Positions 8,016 through 16,915 of a DNA stretch of 64,000 nt are shown one piece after another. Under the pieces are notes generated by a model. It saw nothing but the letters and a program-made list of their open reading frames with translations, was not told where the DNA came from and ran no database searches. The number at the start of each line of letters is the position of its first letter. Position 1 is the stretch's first letter. The stretch is from Tatlockia sp. (lineage in GTDB: Bacteria; Pseudomonadota; Gammaproteobacteria; Legionellales; Legionellaceae), in the NCBI GenBank assembly GCA_013697725.1, contig JACCWI010000024.1, positions 1 through 64,000 on the forward strand, written 5' to 3'. A program made the translations under genes and the position numbers.

Positions 8016-8614
8016 CACAGGGAATACTCCAAATAGCTTTGCGCTAAAGGTAGGTTTTGATGAGAAGTTAGAATAACTTGCCCGCCCTGCTTAAGATGTT
8101 TTGTTAGATAGGACATTAGCTTAGCGATGACCTCCACATCCAGGGCAACCAGTGGCTCATCTAATAACCATAATTTTGCATCTGTCATTGCAATTCGCAG
8201 AATACTTATGCGGCGCTTTTGTCCAGCAGATAGACGATAACAAGGCTCATCAGCTAAACTTTGTAAACCAAATTCTTCAAGTAGTTGCTCAAAATTTAAA
8301 CTTCGACGACCCCAATGCATATCAAAATAGCAATTTTCCCGCACAGTGAGTAAAGGATTAATGCCAGCTTTATGGCCAACATAGCAAAGTTGACGTTGAT
8401 AAGCGCTTAGGTCTTTAGCAATCGGTTGCCCCTTGTAGTAAATCTGACCTTCTAAAGGCTGCAAAAGCCCTGTCAAAAGTTTTAATAAGGTCGTTTTACC
8501 TGCGCCGTTTGCTCCACGCAAATGCATTAGTTGACCGCAGGCGAGTGAAAACTCAACTTTATTTAGTAAAGGTTTGTCCTGATAGTCAAAAGAGAGGTCA
8601 ACTATATCAAGCAT
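8015..8614 (-). CDS. ccmA: Haem exporter ATPase CcmA
   Basis: This is a single-domain ABC ATPase. From the ATG at 8614 (MLDIVDLSFDY) it shows Walker A GANGAGKTT, the signature RLSAGQKRRISILR, Walker B KLWLLDEP and the switch His in LTSHQNLPL. The GANGAGKTTLLKLLTGL context is CcmA-like. An in-frame ATG 13 codons earlier (8653) has a better GGGA ribosome site, but the family starts at the chosen position. It is the first gene of the short ccmAB block. Confidence 0.94.
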   Translation of the reverse strand: MLDIVDLSFDYQDKPLLNKVEFSLACGQLMHLRGANGAGKTTLLKLLTGLLQPLEGQIYYKGQPIAKDLSAYQRQLCYVGHKAGINPLLTVRENCYFDMHWGRRSLNFEQLLEEFGLQSLADEPCYRLSAGQKRRISILRIAMTDAKLWLLDEPLVALDVEVIAKLMSYLTKHLKQGGQVILTSHQNLPLAQSYLEYSL

Positions 8615-8775
8615 ATAAAGGGCTCTTAGTTGAAAAATGCAGACTAACGACATTTATTCCCGCTGGCAAGCGTGAATTTTATAATTTAGCAATTTACAAT
8701 TTTGAATGCGGTCCATGCTTGCATCAATAAGCCGTCGCGAGGATAATTAGTTTTTTTTAATTACTAAGGTAGCTA

Positions 8776-9714
8776 ATGGAATTTCTTACCCAATATGCTT
8801 TATTCCTCCTAAAATCGTTAACTATTGTGATTGCCTTACTTTTAGCTCTTGCTGGTGTTTTAGCATTGAGCCGGAAGAAACCGAAACCCTCACTGGAAAT
8901 AACTTCATTAAATAAGCTCCATGATAAAACAAGACAACGCTTGGCGCATGAAATTAAAAACGTAAAACCTGAGAAAAAAAAGAAAGAAAAATCGTCTAAG
9001 CCCACTTTATATGTTGTTGATTTTCATGGTGATATAAAAGCATCTCAAGTAGAGCAACTTCGCGAAATTGTTTCTGGCATATTATCAGTTGCGCAAGAAA
9101 AAGATGAAGTTGTCGTTTGTTTAGAAAGCCCTGGGGGTTTAGTAAATACCTATGGTTTAGCAGCCTCTCAGTTGCAACGTTTGCGTGACCGCAATATTCC
9201 GCTTACTGTCTGCATTGATAAGATTGCTGCAAGTGGCGGTTATTTAATGGCCTGTGTCGCTAATCATATCGTTGCAGCGCCTTTTGCGATAATTGGCTCA
9301 ATTGGTGTCGTGGCTCAACTTCCTAATTTTCATCGTTGGCTCAAAAAAAAGGATATTGATTTTGAATTGCTAACGGCTGGAGAATACAAACGCACACTGA
9401 CGCTGTTTGGTGAAAATACCGAAAAAGGACGCGAAAAATTCCAGGAAGATCTTGAAAAAATCCATAAGGCTTTTCGTAACTATGTTCTGGCTAATCGCCA
9501 ACAATTAGACATCGACGAGGTCGCAACGGGTGAGCACTGGCTCGCTAAAGAGGCTTTTGAACTCAAGCTTGTTGATGATTTAAAAACAAGCGACGATTAT
9601 ATCACGGATAAAATGGCTAATTTTAATGCCTTTAAAATAGCGATGCATGGTAAAAAATCGCTAATTGATAAATTGCTAAAACCTGCTGCAAGTTTGTTTT
9701 CTCCTTGGCACTAA
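8776..9714 (+). CDS. sohB: Inner-membrane peptidase SohB (S49 family)
   Basis: This 312-residue signal-peptide-peptidase-like serine protease has an N-terminal membrane segment (about 10-31) and a Lys-rich linker (61-75). The ClpP-like fold carries the nucleophile Ser153 in DKIAASGGYLMA and the general base Lys205 in LTAGEYKRTLTLFG. This Ser-Lys pair is spaced about 52 residues as in SohB/SppA. It probably degrades membrane or periplasmic substrates. AAGGTAG precedes the start. It is monocistronic, with a hairpin downstream. Confidence 0.92.
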   Translation: MEFLTQYALFLLKSLTIVIALLLALAGVLALSRKKPKPSLEITSLNKLHDKTRQRLAHEIKNVKPEKKKKEKSSKPTLYVVDFHGDIKASQVEQLREIVSGILSVAQEKDEVVVCLESPGGLVNTYGLAASQLQRLRDRNIPLTVCIDKIAASGGYLMACVANHIVAAPFAIIGSIGVVAQLPNFHRWLKKKDIDFELLTAGEYKRTLTLFGENTEKGREKFQEDLEKIHKAFRNYVLANRQQLDIDEVATGEHWLAKEAFELKLVDDLKTSDDYITDKMANFNAFKIAMHGKKSLIDKLLKPAASLFSPWH

Positions 9715-9758
9715 AGGAAGTATTGACAGAACATATATAAATTTTAATTTAATTAATT

Positions 9759-9796
9759 GGCTCTATTTTTGTTCTAATAAAATACAAAATAGAGCC
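9759..9796 (+). terminator. Hairpin downstream of sohB
   Basis: GGCTCTATTTTTGT (9759-9772) pairs with ACAAAATAGAGCC (9784-9796), giving a stem of 13 pairs with one mismatch. The AT half of the stem provides U-rich ends in both directions. It is probably the sohB terminator. Confidence 0.55.
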
Positions 9797-9895
9797 TATG
9801 AACTGCAAAGATTCTAGCCTATTGCTATTTTCACAAAAATAAACATATTCTTTGTATATACTTAGATATAAAACTAGCTAACTATGGAGTAGACA

Positions 9896-10186
9896 ATGAG
9901 CGAATCAAAATCAAAATTTCCTGATCTGAAAGAGATCTCTTCAATGGCTGGTAAGCTATTTAATGATGTGAAAAAAAGTGTAAGTGAAATTTATTGCGAA
10001 TATAAAAAAAATCACGCTGAACCTGCACCTACTGAACCAGTAAAGCCCCAAACAACCTACACCAGTACAAAAACAGAAGAAACAGTGATAATAGAAAAAC
10101 CTGTACGAACGCCCACTCCCAGAAAGCCTAAAGTGGTCGTCGATAAAGTGGTTGTTCCTAAAGATGACAATACAACTGAGAATTAA
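9896..10186 (+). CDS. Hypothetical small acidic/basic protein, Pro- and Lys-rich tail
   Basis: This 96-residue protein has no signal peptide or membrane segment. Residues 1-40 (PDLKEISSMAGKLFNDVKKSVSEIYCEYKKN) look like one amphipathic helix; 41-96 is low complexity, rich in Pro, Thr, Lys and Val and ending in Asp/Asn/Glu. GGAG seven bases before the ATG supports translation. It stands alone between two hairpins that share the TAGAGCC stem. I do not recognise a family; a cell-surface or phasin-like role would be guesswork. Confidence 0.65.
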   Translation: MSESKSKFPDLKEISSMAGKLFNDVKKSVSEIYCEYKKNHAEPAPTEPVKPQTTYTSTKTEETVIIEKPVRTPTPRKPKVVVDKVVVPKDDNTTEN

Positions 10187-10206
10187 TAGAGCCCTGCCGG
10201 CTCTAT
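10186..10206. terminator. Bidirectional hairpin between a small gene and fleQ
   Basis: ATAGAGCC (10186-10193) and GGCTCTAT (10199-10206) form a perfect 8-bp stem with a five-base loop, between the convergent ends of the small hypothetical gene and fleQ. AT-rich flanks on both sides fit a shared terminator. Confidence 0.6.
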
Positions 10207-10210
10207 GTAA

Positions 10211-11626
10211 TTAAGCACGCTCTGGACGAATTAATCCATATTTACGCATTTTTTCAACCAGAGTAGTGCGTCGCATATTCAAATAAGAAGCTGCATGGGC
10301 TACTACCCAATCTGATTCATTCAAGGCCTGACTGATTAAAGCAAGCTCGGTTTTGATCATATGTTCTTTAAGATCAATTCCAAAAGCCTTAGAACCAGGT
10401 TGCGTTTGACTTGTAAATTGCAAAAGAGTTTCTCGCTCCGTTGCTAAAACACTGAAGCCATTGCCTAAATCTTCTATTTTGAAACGCCTGGGTAACTCGT
10501 CATGATTAATAATACCATTGGGATACAAAATAGATAAACGCTCAATTAAATTAGCTAGTTCACGAACATTTCCAGGCCAGTCATAACGACTCAAGATCTC
10601 CAGGGCATCAGGTAACAAACGAATACTTGGGCGATTTTCTCCTTCTATTCTTGAAATTAGCTCATTAATTAATAAAGCCAAATCTTCTTGTCTCTCACGT
10701 AGAGGAGGCATCTCAATTGGAAATACATTAAGACGATAGAAAAGATCCTCACGAAATTTGCCTTCTTTAATAGCTAACTCTAAATTGCGGTGCGTAGCTG
10801 CTATAATTCGCACATTAACACTAATACTTTTATTGGAACCAACACGTTCAAAACAGCGCTCTTGTAATACTCTTAATAATTTAACCTGCATTGCCAAAGG
10901 CATATCACCAATCTCATCAAGAAAAAGTGTTCCTCCTTCAGCAAGTTCAAAACGTCCCTGCCTTGACGTAATTGCTCCGGTAAACGCTCCTTTTTCATGT
11001 CCAAATAATTCACTTTCCAATAATTCGCCGGGAATTGCACCGCAATTGATTGGAATAAATAATTTATTAGTTCGATAGGATAGAGCATGTATATTGCGAG
11101 CAACCACCTCTTTACCCGTACCTGATTCACCCAGTAACAGCACACTAGCTTCTGTATTAGCAACCTGGGCAATTAATTTGCGTACTTGACTGATTGCTTT
11201 AGATGTTCCTACTAGTGAGCGAAATAAGGGTGTGCGTGGAGTAGAATTTGCTTTATTTTCTGTGAATTCTTGGGCAATCTGACATTTATGAAGCGCCTCA
11301 AGCATCTGGGCGTAACTAAAAGGAAATTGCAAATTGGCAAGCACATGTTTAGTTGAATAGAGATTTTCTGTTAAAGGAGAATCAATAAGAATTATAGGTA
11401 AATTAGGAGCCAACCTCCCCAGACCTTCAAGAAAAGCAAGAGAATCATCAATGGAAGCTGACGAGCCGACAACAAGCACTCTCGCTTGATTAAAAGGTAA
11501 ATCTAGCCAGTTATCGTAGGTTAGTAGATGACAGTGCTCTCCGATAAAGTTAAAAATAGTTTTGAGCTTGCGTGAACGTTCTAAATTGTCATCAATGATA
11601 AAAATAGATTCGTCTTCATAACTCAT
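10211..11626 (-). CDS. fleQ: Sigma-54-dependent flagellar master regulator FleQ
   Basis: This 471-residue enhancer-binding protein has an N-terminal FleQ/receiver-like domain (1-120), an AAA+ domain with Walker A GESGTGKE (166-173) and the sigma-54 contact loop GAFTGA (213-218), and a Fis-type helix-turn-helix at the C-terminus (VVAHAASYLNMRRTTLVEKM). In Legionella and Pseudomonas FleQ activates early flagellar genes and responds to cyclic di-GMP. The AAA+ domain is complete. A palindrome matching the FleQ box overlaps the predicted promoter upstream, which suggests autoregulation. Confidence 0.93.
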   Translation of the reverse strand: MSYEDESIFIIDDNLERSRKLKTIFNFIGEHCHLLTYDNWLDLPFNQARVLVVGSSASIDDSLAFLEGLGRLAPNLPIILIDSPLTENLYSTKHVLANLQFPFSYAQMLEALHKCQIAQEFTENKANSTPRTPLFRSLVGTSKAISQVRKLIAQVANTEASVLLLGESGTGKEVVARNIHALSYRTNKLFIPINCGAIPGELLESELFGHEKGAFTGAITSRQGRFELAEGGTLFLDEIGDMPLAMQVKLLRVLQERCFERVGSNKSISVNVRIIAATHRNLELAIKEGKFREDLFYRLNVFPIEMPPLRERQEDLALLINELISRIEGENRPSIRLLPDALEILSRYDWPGNVRELANLIERLSILYPNGIINHDELPRRFKIEDLGNGFSVLATERETLLQFTSQTQPGSKAFGIDLKEHMIKTELALISQALNESDWVVAHAASYLNMRRTTLVEKMRKYGLIRPERA

Positions 11627-11684
11627 ATAATTTAATCTCTAATTTACATTAATGAAAAAGCCTGGGCTTGTCCCTCATCATTTG

Positions 11685-11713
11685 AGTATTGGTGACAACC
11701 TATACCCTGTCAA
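11685..11713 (-). promoter_or_regulatory. Predicted sigma-70 promoter of fleQ
   Basis: On the minus strand a perfect -35 TTGACA (11708-11713) and AATACT (11685-11690) are 17 bases apart, about 60 bases before the fleQ ATG. The -35 box is one arm of the palindrome at 11708-11723. Confidence 0.6.
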
Positions 11714-11723
11714 ATATTTGACA
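11708..11723. promoter_or_regulatory. FleQ-box-like palindrome TGTCAAATATTTGACA
   Basis: This is a perfect 16-bp palindrome. Its inner 14 bases, GTCAAATATTTGAC, match the GTCA-N6-TGAC frame of the Pseudomonas FleQ box (GTCaNTAAAtTGAC). It covers the -35 of the fleQ promoter, a position from which binding would repress. I recall the FleQ consensus from Pseudomonas; whether Legionella FleQ reads the same site is inference. Confidence 0.55.
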
Positions 11724-11782
11724 ATCATAAGCAAACAGAGCGAGGAAAAGGATTTCTTTTTCAAATGTAATTTTGGCAATAA

Positions 11783-14700
11783 TTAATAACTCATTGAAAC
11801 CTTGTCTTGACCTATCAACTCATTTAGCGTCGATATAAGCTCATCACAAGGTGAAACTCTCCACTCTGAAGCTAAATTTAAAATTGCAGAAGCGGCACTA
11901 TTTGAATACTGTATTTGTACAACACAATCACCTTGGTGATTTTTTAAGACTGATTGCAGAGTTGGTATGGTTATATTAATGCTTTCAGATAATCTTAAGG
12001 TTAAACATTTAGCAAAACGTGAGCGAGCCTCACCGATAGTGTAAAGCTGGCTTGCTGTCATTTTAATGCCACCACTGTAATCATCAGTAGCGATTTCACC
12101 TTCTATCACGACCATTTGACCATTTTGCACTTTAGCTTCCTGAGATTCATAAATTTCAGAAAAAACAACTACATCCATTTTAGCTTTTGCATCTTCAAGG
12201 CTGATAATGGTTAATTTTTTGCCGCGTTTGGTCATAACACGACGAATTGAAGTAACTAGACCACAAATAAGTGCTTTTTTTATAGCAGCGGGATTTAAAT
12301 TAGAGATGGGTTGAATAAAGCCACTAAATTCATGACAATAATGACTTGCGGGATGTCCCGTTAAATAAAGACCAAGTGTATCTTTCTCACTATTCAAACG
12401 TTGCATCTCAGGCCAGGGTTTGGCTTCTATGTAGTCTTCTTCATCATTAAGCTCATCGAGTAAAGAAAACATATCCGCTTGACCACTGGATTGATTTTGA
12501 TGCACTTTTTCAGCGACCTTTAGCGCTTTTTCTAAAGTGGCAAAAAGAAAAGAGCGCTCGACGGCCCATTCATCCATTGCCCCACTTTTAATGAGCGCCT
12601 CTAAAACGCGTCGATTAACTTTACGTAAATCTAAACGCTGGCAAAAGCTGAATAATCCCTTATAAGGACCATTAACACGCTCATCCACAATGCACTTAAT
12701 AGCTGATTCGCCTACGCCTTTGATAGCGCCAAGACCATATAAAATCCCGCTTTTACCGCTAACTGTGAATTGGTATAGCGAACTATTTACTGAAGGAGGT
12801 AATACCTTAAGCTTCATCTGGGCGCATTCATCAATAAAGGTCACTACTTTATCCGTATTATCCATATCCGACGATATAACTGCAGCCATAAAACATGCAG
12901 GAAAATGAGCCTTTAACCAGGCTGTTTGATAAGCAACCAAGGCATAGGCTGCAGAATGCGATTTATTAAAACCATAGCCAGCAAATTTTTCCATCAAGTC
13001 AAAAATCGAGGTTGCAGTTTGTTCTTCTACTCCTCGCTCTTTTGCACCCGTGGTAAAAATTTCTCGTTGCTTGGCCATCTCCTCGGGTTTTTTCTTACCC
13101 ATTGCCCGTCGTAATAAATCAGCTGCGCCCAGGGTATAATTAGCTAAGACCTGAGCAATTTGCATAACTTGCTCTTGATAGAGAATTACACCATAAGTTG
13201 GTTTTAAAATGGGTTCTAAATCAGGATGAGGATACTCTACCTTAGCACGACCATGTTTTCGGTTGATAAAATCATCTACCATCCCTGATTGCAGCGGACC
13301 TGGTCTAAATAAAGCCACTAAGGCGATGATATCTTCAAAGCAATCAGGTTGGAGACGATTGATTAACTCTTTCATCCCACGAGATTCTAACTGGAAAACA
13401 GCTGTTGTTTGACAGGCTTTTAAAAGGGTAAACGTTGTTTCATCGTTGGTTGGAATCAAGGTAATATCAATTGCTTCCTCGCCTTTTTCTTTACCCTGCT
13501 TATTTATAATGGCCAAGGCCCAATCGATGATGGTTAAAGTTCTTAGACCAAGAAAGTCAAATTTTACTAAACCTGCCGCCTCTACATCATCTTTATCAAA
13601 TTGACAAACGATTTGATTAGAATTTTGTTCGCAGTAAATCGCAGTAAAATCAGTAAGTTTGGAAGGCGCTATTACCACACCGCCGGCATGTTTGCCTGCA
13701 TTGCGGGTGAGCCCCTCAAGCTTTAGGGCTAGGTCGATTAGCTCTTTAACTTCTTCTTCATCTTGATAACGACGTTGTAGTTCTGCTTCATCCTCAAGCG
13801 CTTTGCTGAGTGTAATACCAATTTCAAAAGGAATCAGTTTAGCTAATTTATCGACAAATCCATAGGGATGACCTAAAACTCGCCCCACATCGCGCACCAC
13901 TGCTTTAGCAGCCATGGTACCAAAAGTTATAATTTGTGAAACGGCCTGACGGCCGTATTTTTCTGCCACATAGTCAATAACCCGATCGCGACCTTCCATA
14001 CAAAAATCGATATCAAAATCTGGCATTGAAACTCGTTCAGGATTTAAAAATCGCTCAAAGAGAAGCTCGTAAAGCAAAGGATCAAGATCGGTAATGTTAA
14101 GCGCATAGGCGACCAGCGATCCAGCACCTGAACCCCGTCCTGGTCCAACAGGCACGCCGTTTTGTTTTGCCCATTGGATAAAATCTGCAACAATAAGAAA
14201 ATATCCGGGAAAACCCATGCTGTTTATAACATCAAGCTCAAGTTGTAAACGTTTGTCATAGGGTATACGCGCATTAACTATTTCTTCCTGGTTTTGTTTA
14301 GCAAAAATTAACTTAAACCGTTCTTCCAACCCTTTTTTTGATAAATTGGATAGATAGTCCTCAACTGTTGTACCCTCAGGGATAGGAAAACTTGGCAAAT
14401 AGTTAGATCCTAAGTTAAGTTTCAAATTGCAGCGCTTAGTAATTTCTATTGTGTTTTCAACGGCTTGCGGCAAATCCTTAAACAATTCAATCATTTCCTC
14501 AGCAGATCGTAGATACTGCGCAGCGCTGTACTGGTGATTACGTCTGGGATCCGCTAAAGCGATACCTTCATGAATACAAACACGAGCCTCATGAGCGTTG
14601 AAGTCATCTCTATGAAGAAAACGTACATCATTGGTTGCAACTAAAGGAAGTTGTAACATTTCTGCAAGACGAACTACTTTTTCATTGTAATTAGATTCTT

Positions 14701-15226
14701 CAAAGCGGTCTGTCCGCTGAATTTCCAAATAAAAGCGATTAGGGAAAATTTCGATAAACGATTTTGCCAGGGAATAAGCTAGCGTTTCATCATTGGCCAT
14801 TAAGGCTTTACCAATAGCGCCTAAGCGTCCACCTGATAAAGCAATTAGACCTTCTGCATGCTGTGCTAGCCAACGATTTTGTACTCTTGGCTGGCCTTGA
14901 TATTGTCCTTCCTGATAAGCTTTTGAAACAAGGCAGGTTAAATTACGATAACCCATTTCGTTTTGGCATAAAACGACTAATGAACTTAGTTGTTCAGGCG
15001 TTTCAGGATCATGGCAGGGCAAATCTGCGCCGATAATTGGCTTTATTCCCTGGTCAATCGCTTGGGTGAAAACTTTTACTGCAGCAAATAGATTACAAAA
15101 ATCGGTCACTGCAACCGCGTTCATCCCCTTCTCAGCAAGGGATTTCATTAAGGGTTTAATACGAATTAAGCCATCAACTATAGAAAATTCAGTATGAACT
15201 CGTAAATGAGTGAAACGTGGCTGCAT
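11783..15226 (-). CDS. dnaE: DNA polymerase III alpha subunit DnaE
   Basis: This is the replicative polymerase catalytic subunit, about 1147 residues. An N-terminal PHP domain (FTHLRVHTEFSIVDGL) is followed by the polymerase core with catalytic Asp residues in VSMPDFDIDFCMEGRD and the PVGPGRGSGAGSLVAYAL loop. Then come the helix-hairpin-helix region, the OB domain and a tau-binding tail. I use the ATG at 15226 (MQPRFTHLR) in preference to the TTG five codons upstream. It is transcribed alone, away from the GH5 gene. Confidence 0.96.
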   Translation of the reverse strand: MQPRFTHLRVHTEFSIVDGLIRIKPLMKSLAEKGMNAVAVTDFCNLFAAVKVFTQAIDQGIKPIIGADLPCHDPETPEQLSSLVVLCQNEMGYRNLTCLVSKAYQEGQYQGQPRVQNRWLAQHAEGLIALSGGRLGAIGKALMANDETLAYSLAKSFIEIFPNRFYLEIQRTDRFEESNYNEKVVRLAEMLQLPLVATNDVRFLHRDDFNAHEARVCIHEGIALADPRRNHQYSAAQYLRSAEEMIELFKDLPQAVENTIEITKRCNLKLNLGSNYLPSFPIPEGTTVEDYLSNLSKKGLEERFKLIFAKQNQEEIVNARIPYDKRLQLELDVINSMGFPGYFLIVADFIQWAKQNGVPVGPGRGSGAGSLVAYALNITDLDPLLYELLFERFLNPERVSMPDFDIDFCMEGRDRVIDYVAEKYGRQAVSQIITFGTMAAKAVVRDVGRVLGHPYGFVDKLAKLIPFEIGITLSKALEDEAELQRRYQDEEEVKELIDLALKLEGLTRNAGKHAGGVVIAPSKLTDFTAIYCEQNSNQIVCQFDKDDVEAAGLVKFDFLGLRTLTIIDWALAIINKQGKEKGEEAIDITLIPTNDETTFTLLKACQTTAVFQLESRGMKELINRLQPDCFEDIIALVALFRPGPLQSGMVDDFINRKHGRAKVEYPHPDLEPILKPTYGVILYQEQVMQIAQVLANYTLGAADLLRRAMGKKKPEEMAKQREIFTTGAKERGVEEQTATSIFDLMEKFAGYGFNKSHSAAYALVAYQTAWLKAHFPACFMAAVISSDMDNTDKVVTFIDECAQMKLKVLPPSVNSSLYQFTVSGKSGILYGLGAIKGVGESAIKCIVDERVNGPYKGLFSFCQRLDLRKVNRRVLEALIKSGAMDEWAVERSFLFATLEKALKVAEKVHQNQSSGQADMFSLLDELNDEEDYIEAKPWPEMQRLNSEKDTLGLYLTGHPASHYCHEFSGFIQPISNLNPAAIKKALICGLVTSIRRVMTKRGKKLTIISLEDAKAKMDVVVFSEIYESQEAKVQNGQMVVIEGEIATDDYSGGIKMTASQLYTIGEARSRFAKCLTLRLSESINITIPTLQSVLKNHQGDCVVQIQYSNSAASAILNLASEWRVSPCDELISTLNELIGQDKVSMSY

Positions 15227-15400
15227 ATCTGTACTCAGCAAAAATAATCAGAGAACTTTACCGAAGTCAGGTGGAGAGGGCAAGACTTATACCTTTATAT
15301 TCCTCGCTTTATTTATTGCGATCCAGCTCTTTTTTTCATTCTACAAGTTGATGTGGTATTATACACAATCTTTAATTTTTCATCATGTTTTGAGGCTGGA

Positions 15401-16915
15401 ATGATAAAATTTACTGCTTTGGCAATTTTGTTTCCTTGTTTAACTTTCGCGGCATCACTAACTAACGACATTTCTGGAGTTGGACCTAACGGAGCAATTA
15501 AACCTTATATTTGCATACAAAATAAAGCTGGGAACTTAACACTGGCCCTAGCGCCTGGACAAGAAGGCGATGCCAATAAAGCGTCTGGTAATAAAAGTTA
15601 TGCCGGCGCAACTCTGCGGTTTGAGGGCTGTGCACCGCATAATACTTACTTGGGCTATATTGGTTTTTTATTAAATGGAAACGGTAACAATAGCATTGAT
15701 ACTTACCAACCCCCAGAAGGTGTTCATATTGCTTTTAATCATCGGTCAATAGACTCTATGGGGCATGTCAAAGGAGCTATAGAATATACGCCAATAGCTG
15801 CAAACTTTAATTTAGAGAAAGCAGCTAAATCTCTAGAAGATGAACAATTTAAGGGAATAAATTTATCAGGACTGGAGTTTGATAAGGTAATTAATCCAAC
15901 TGTTATCCCCAATTTGTCAGACGAAGATAAGGACACTAATTATTCCGATTTAAAAGCAAGCAATGAATTTATCAAGGCCGGCGTTAATACAATTCGTTTA
16001 CCTCTAAGTTGGAGTTTTCTGCAATTAGACGGAGCGGGAAAAGGAGGGATTAACCTTGCTTATTTTAACAATTATGTACGTCCTTTATTGCAATCATTGA
16101 CGAGCGCGCAAGTCAATACTATCGTTGATCTTCATGCCTATATGCGCTATTCAAAATTTGGTGAACAATACTCTGGCTGTCCACCTGAAGGCGGCTGCCC
16201 GAATGGACCTGAAGGTCAATTAATTAGCGATGAGACGGTATATAAGCAAATTTGGGGGCAGGTAGTGAAGTTAATTCAGTCAGACCCAAAAATTGTTCAG
16301 AAATATATAATGCTGGATTTAATGAATGAACCTGTAGATGTTCCAGATGATAAGGTGTTCACGATTCAGGCTTCCTTGATTAAAATGCTGCGTGAACAAA
16401 AATTTGAAGGATATATTTTAGTAGAAGGTAATGCCTGGTCTGGTTTGCATTCCTGGTCAAGCCATCATTGGCAAGGTGCTGATAATCAAACTTTTTCTAA
16501 CGCAACTTTGTTTACCCGCGAGAATTTTTTTAAGCAAGGCATCAGTGATTTATCAAAAATTATAATCAATGTGCATCAATATCTCGATTCCAATTACAGC
16601 GGAACGCAAGATGATTGCTTACAAGATTTAACCACCATTGGCGATAATGGCTTTAATTTGAGTGAATTTGTCGATTATTTATCAACCAATAAATTAAAAG
16701 CCATGGTTACTGAATTTGGGACAGGTAAAAATATTGCAAGTTGTCAGGCTCCACTCAAGCAATTTATGCTCTATCTTCAAGATAATTCGGCCAAAGGAAA
16801 AGAGTTTGGGTTTTTAGGTTGGACGCTGTGGTCTAGCGGGCATGGTTGGGGGTCTTATAAATTGAGAGTAGAGCCTTCTTCCTATCAAATGGATGTGTTA
16901 AGGGAATTTCTTTAA
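15401..16915 (+). CDS. Secreted glycoside hydrolase family 5 endoglucanase-like enzyme
   Basis: This 504-residue protein begins at the ATG after GAGGCTGGA (MIKFTALAILFPCLTFA signal peptide, cleavage near residue 17). An N-terminal beta-rich region of about 130 residues precedes a GH5 (beta/alpha)8 barrel. The catalytic acid is Glu310 in LDLMNEP; the nucleophile is Glu438 in MVTEFGTG; NVHQYLD and GWTLWSSG are also typical. Legionella export a GH5 endoglucanase through the Lsp type II system, and this is probably such an enzyme acting on beta-1,4-glucans. An internal Cys pair (SGCPPEGGCPNGP) may form a disulfide. Exact substrate is inferred. Confidence 0.88.
   Translation: MIKFTALAILFPCLTFAASLTNDISGVGPNGAIKPYICIQNKAGNLTLALAPGQEGDANKASGNKSYAGATLRFEGCAPHNTYLGYIGFLLNGNGNNSIDTYQPPEGVHIAFNHRSIDSMGHVKGAIEYTPIAANFNLEKAAKSLEDEQFKGINLSGLEFDKVINPTVIPNLSDEDKDTNYSDLKASNEFIKAGVNTIRLPLSWSFLQLDGAGKGGINLAYFNNYVRPLLQSLTSAQVNTIVDLHAYMRYSKFGEQYSGCPPEGGCPNGPEGQLISDETVYKQIWGQVVKLIQSDPKIVQKYIMLDLMNEPVDVPDDKVFTIQASLIKMLREQKFEGYILVEGNAWSGLHSWSSHHWQGADNQTFSNATLFTRENFFKQGISDLSKIIINVHQYLDSNYSGTQDDCLQDLTTIGDNGFNLSEFVDYLSTNKLKAMVTEFGTGKNIASCQAPLKQFMLYLQDNSAKGKEFGFLGWTLWSSGHGWGSYKLRVEPSSYQMDVLREFL

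Noticed and set aside
10758..11078. 106-residue plus-strand ORF inside fleQ
   Set aside because: It is antisense to the AAA+ domain of FleQ, whose motifs are fully conserved in the other frame.
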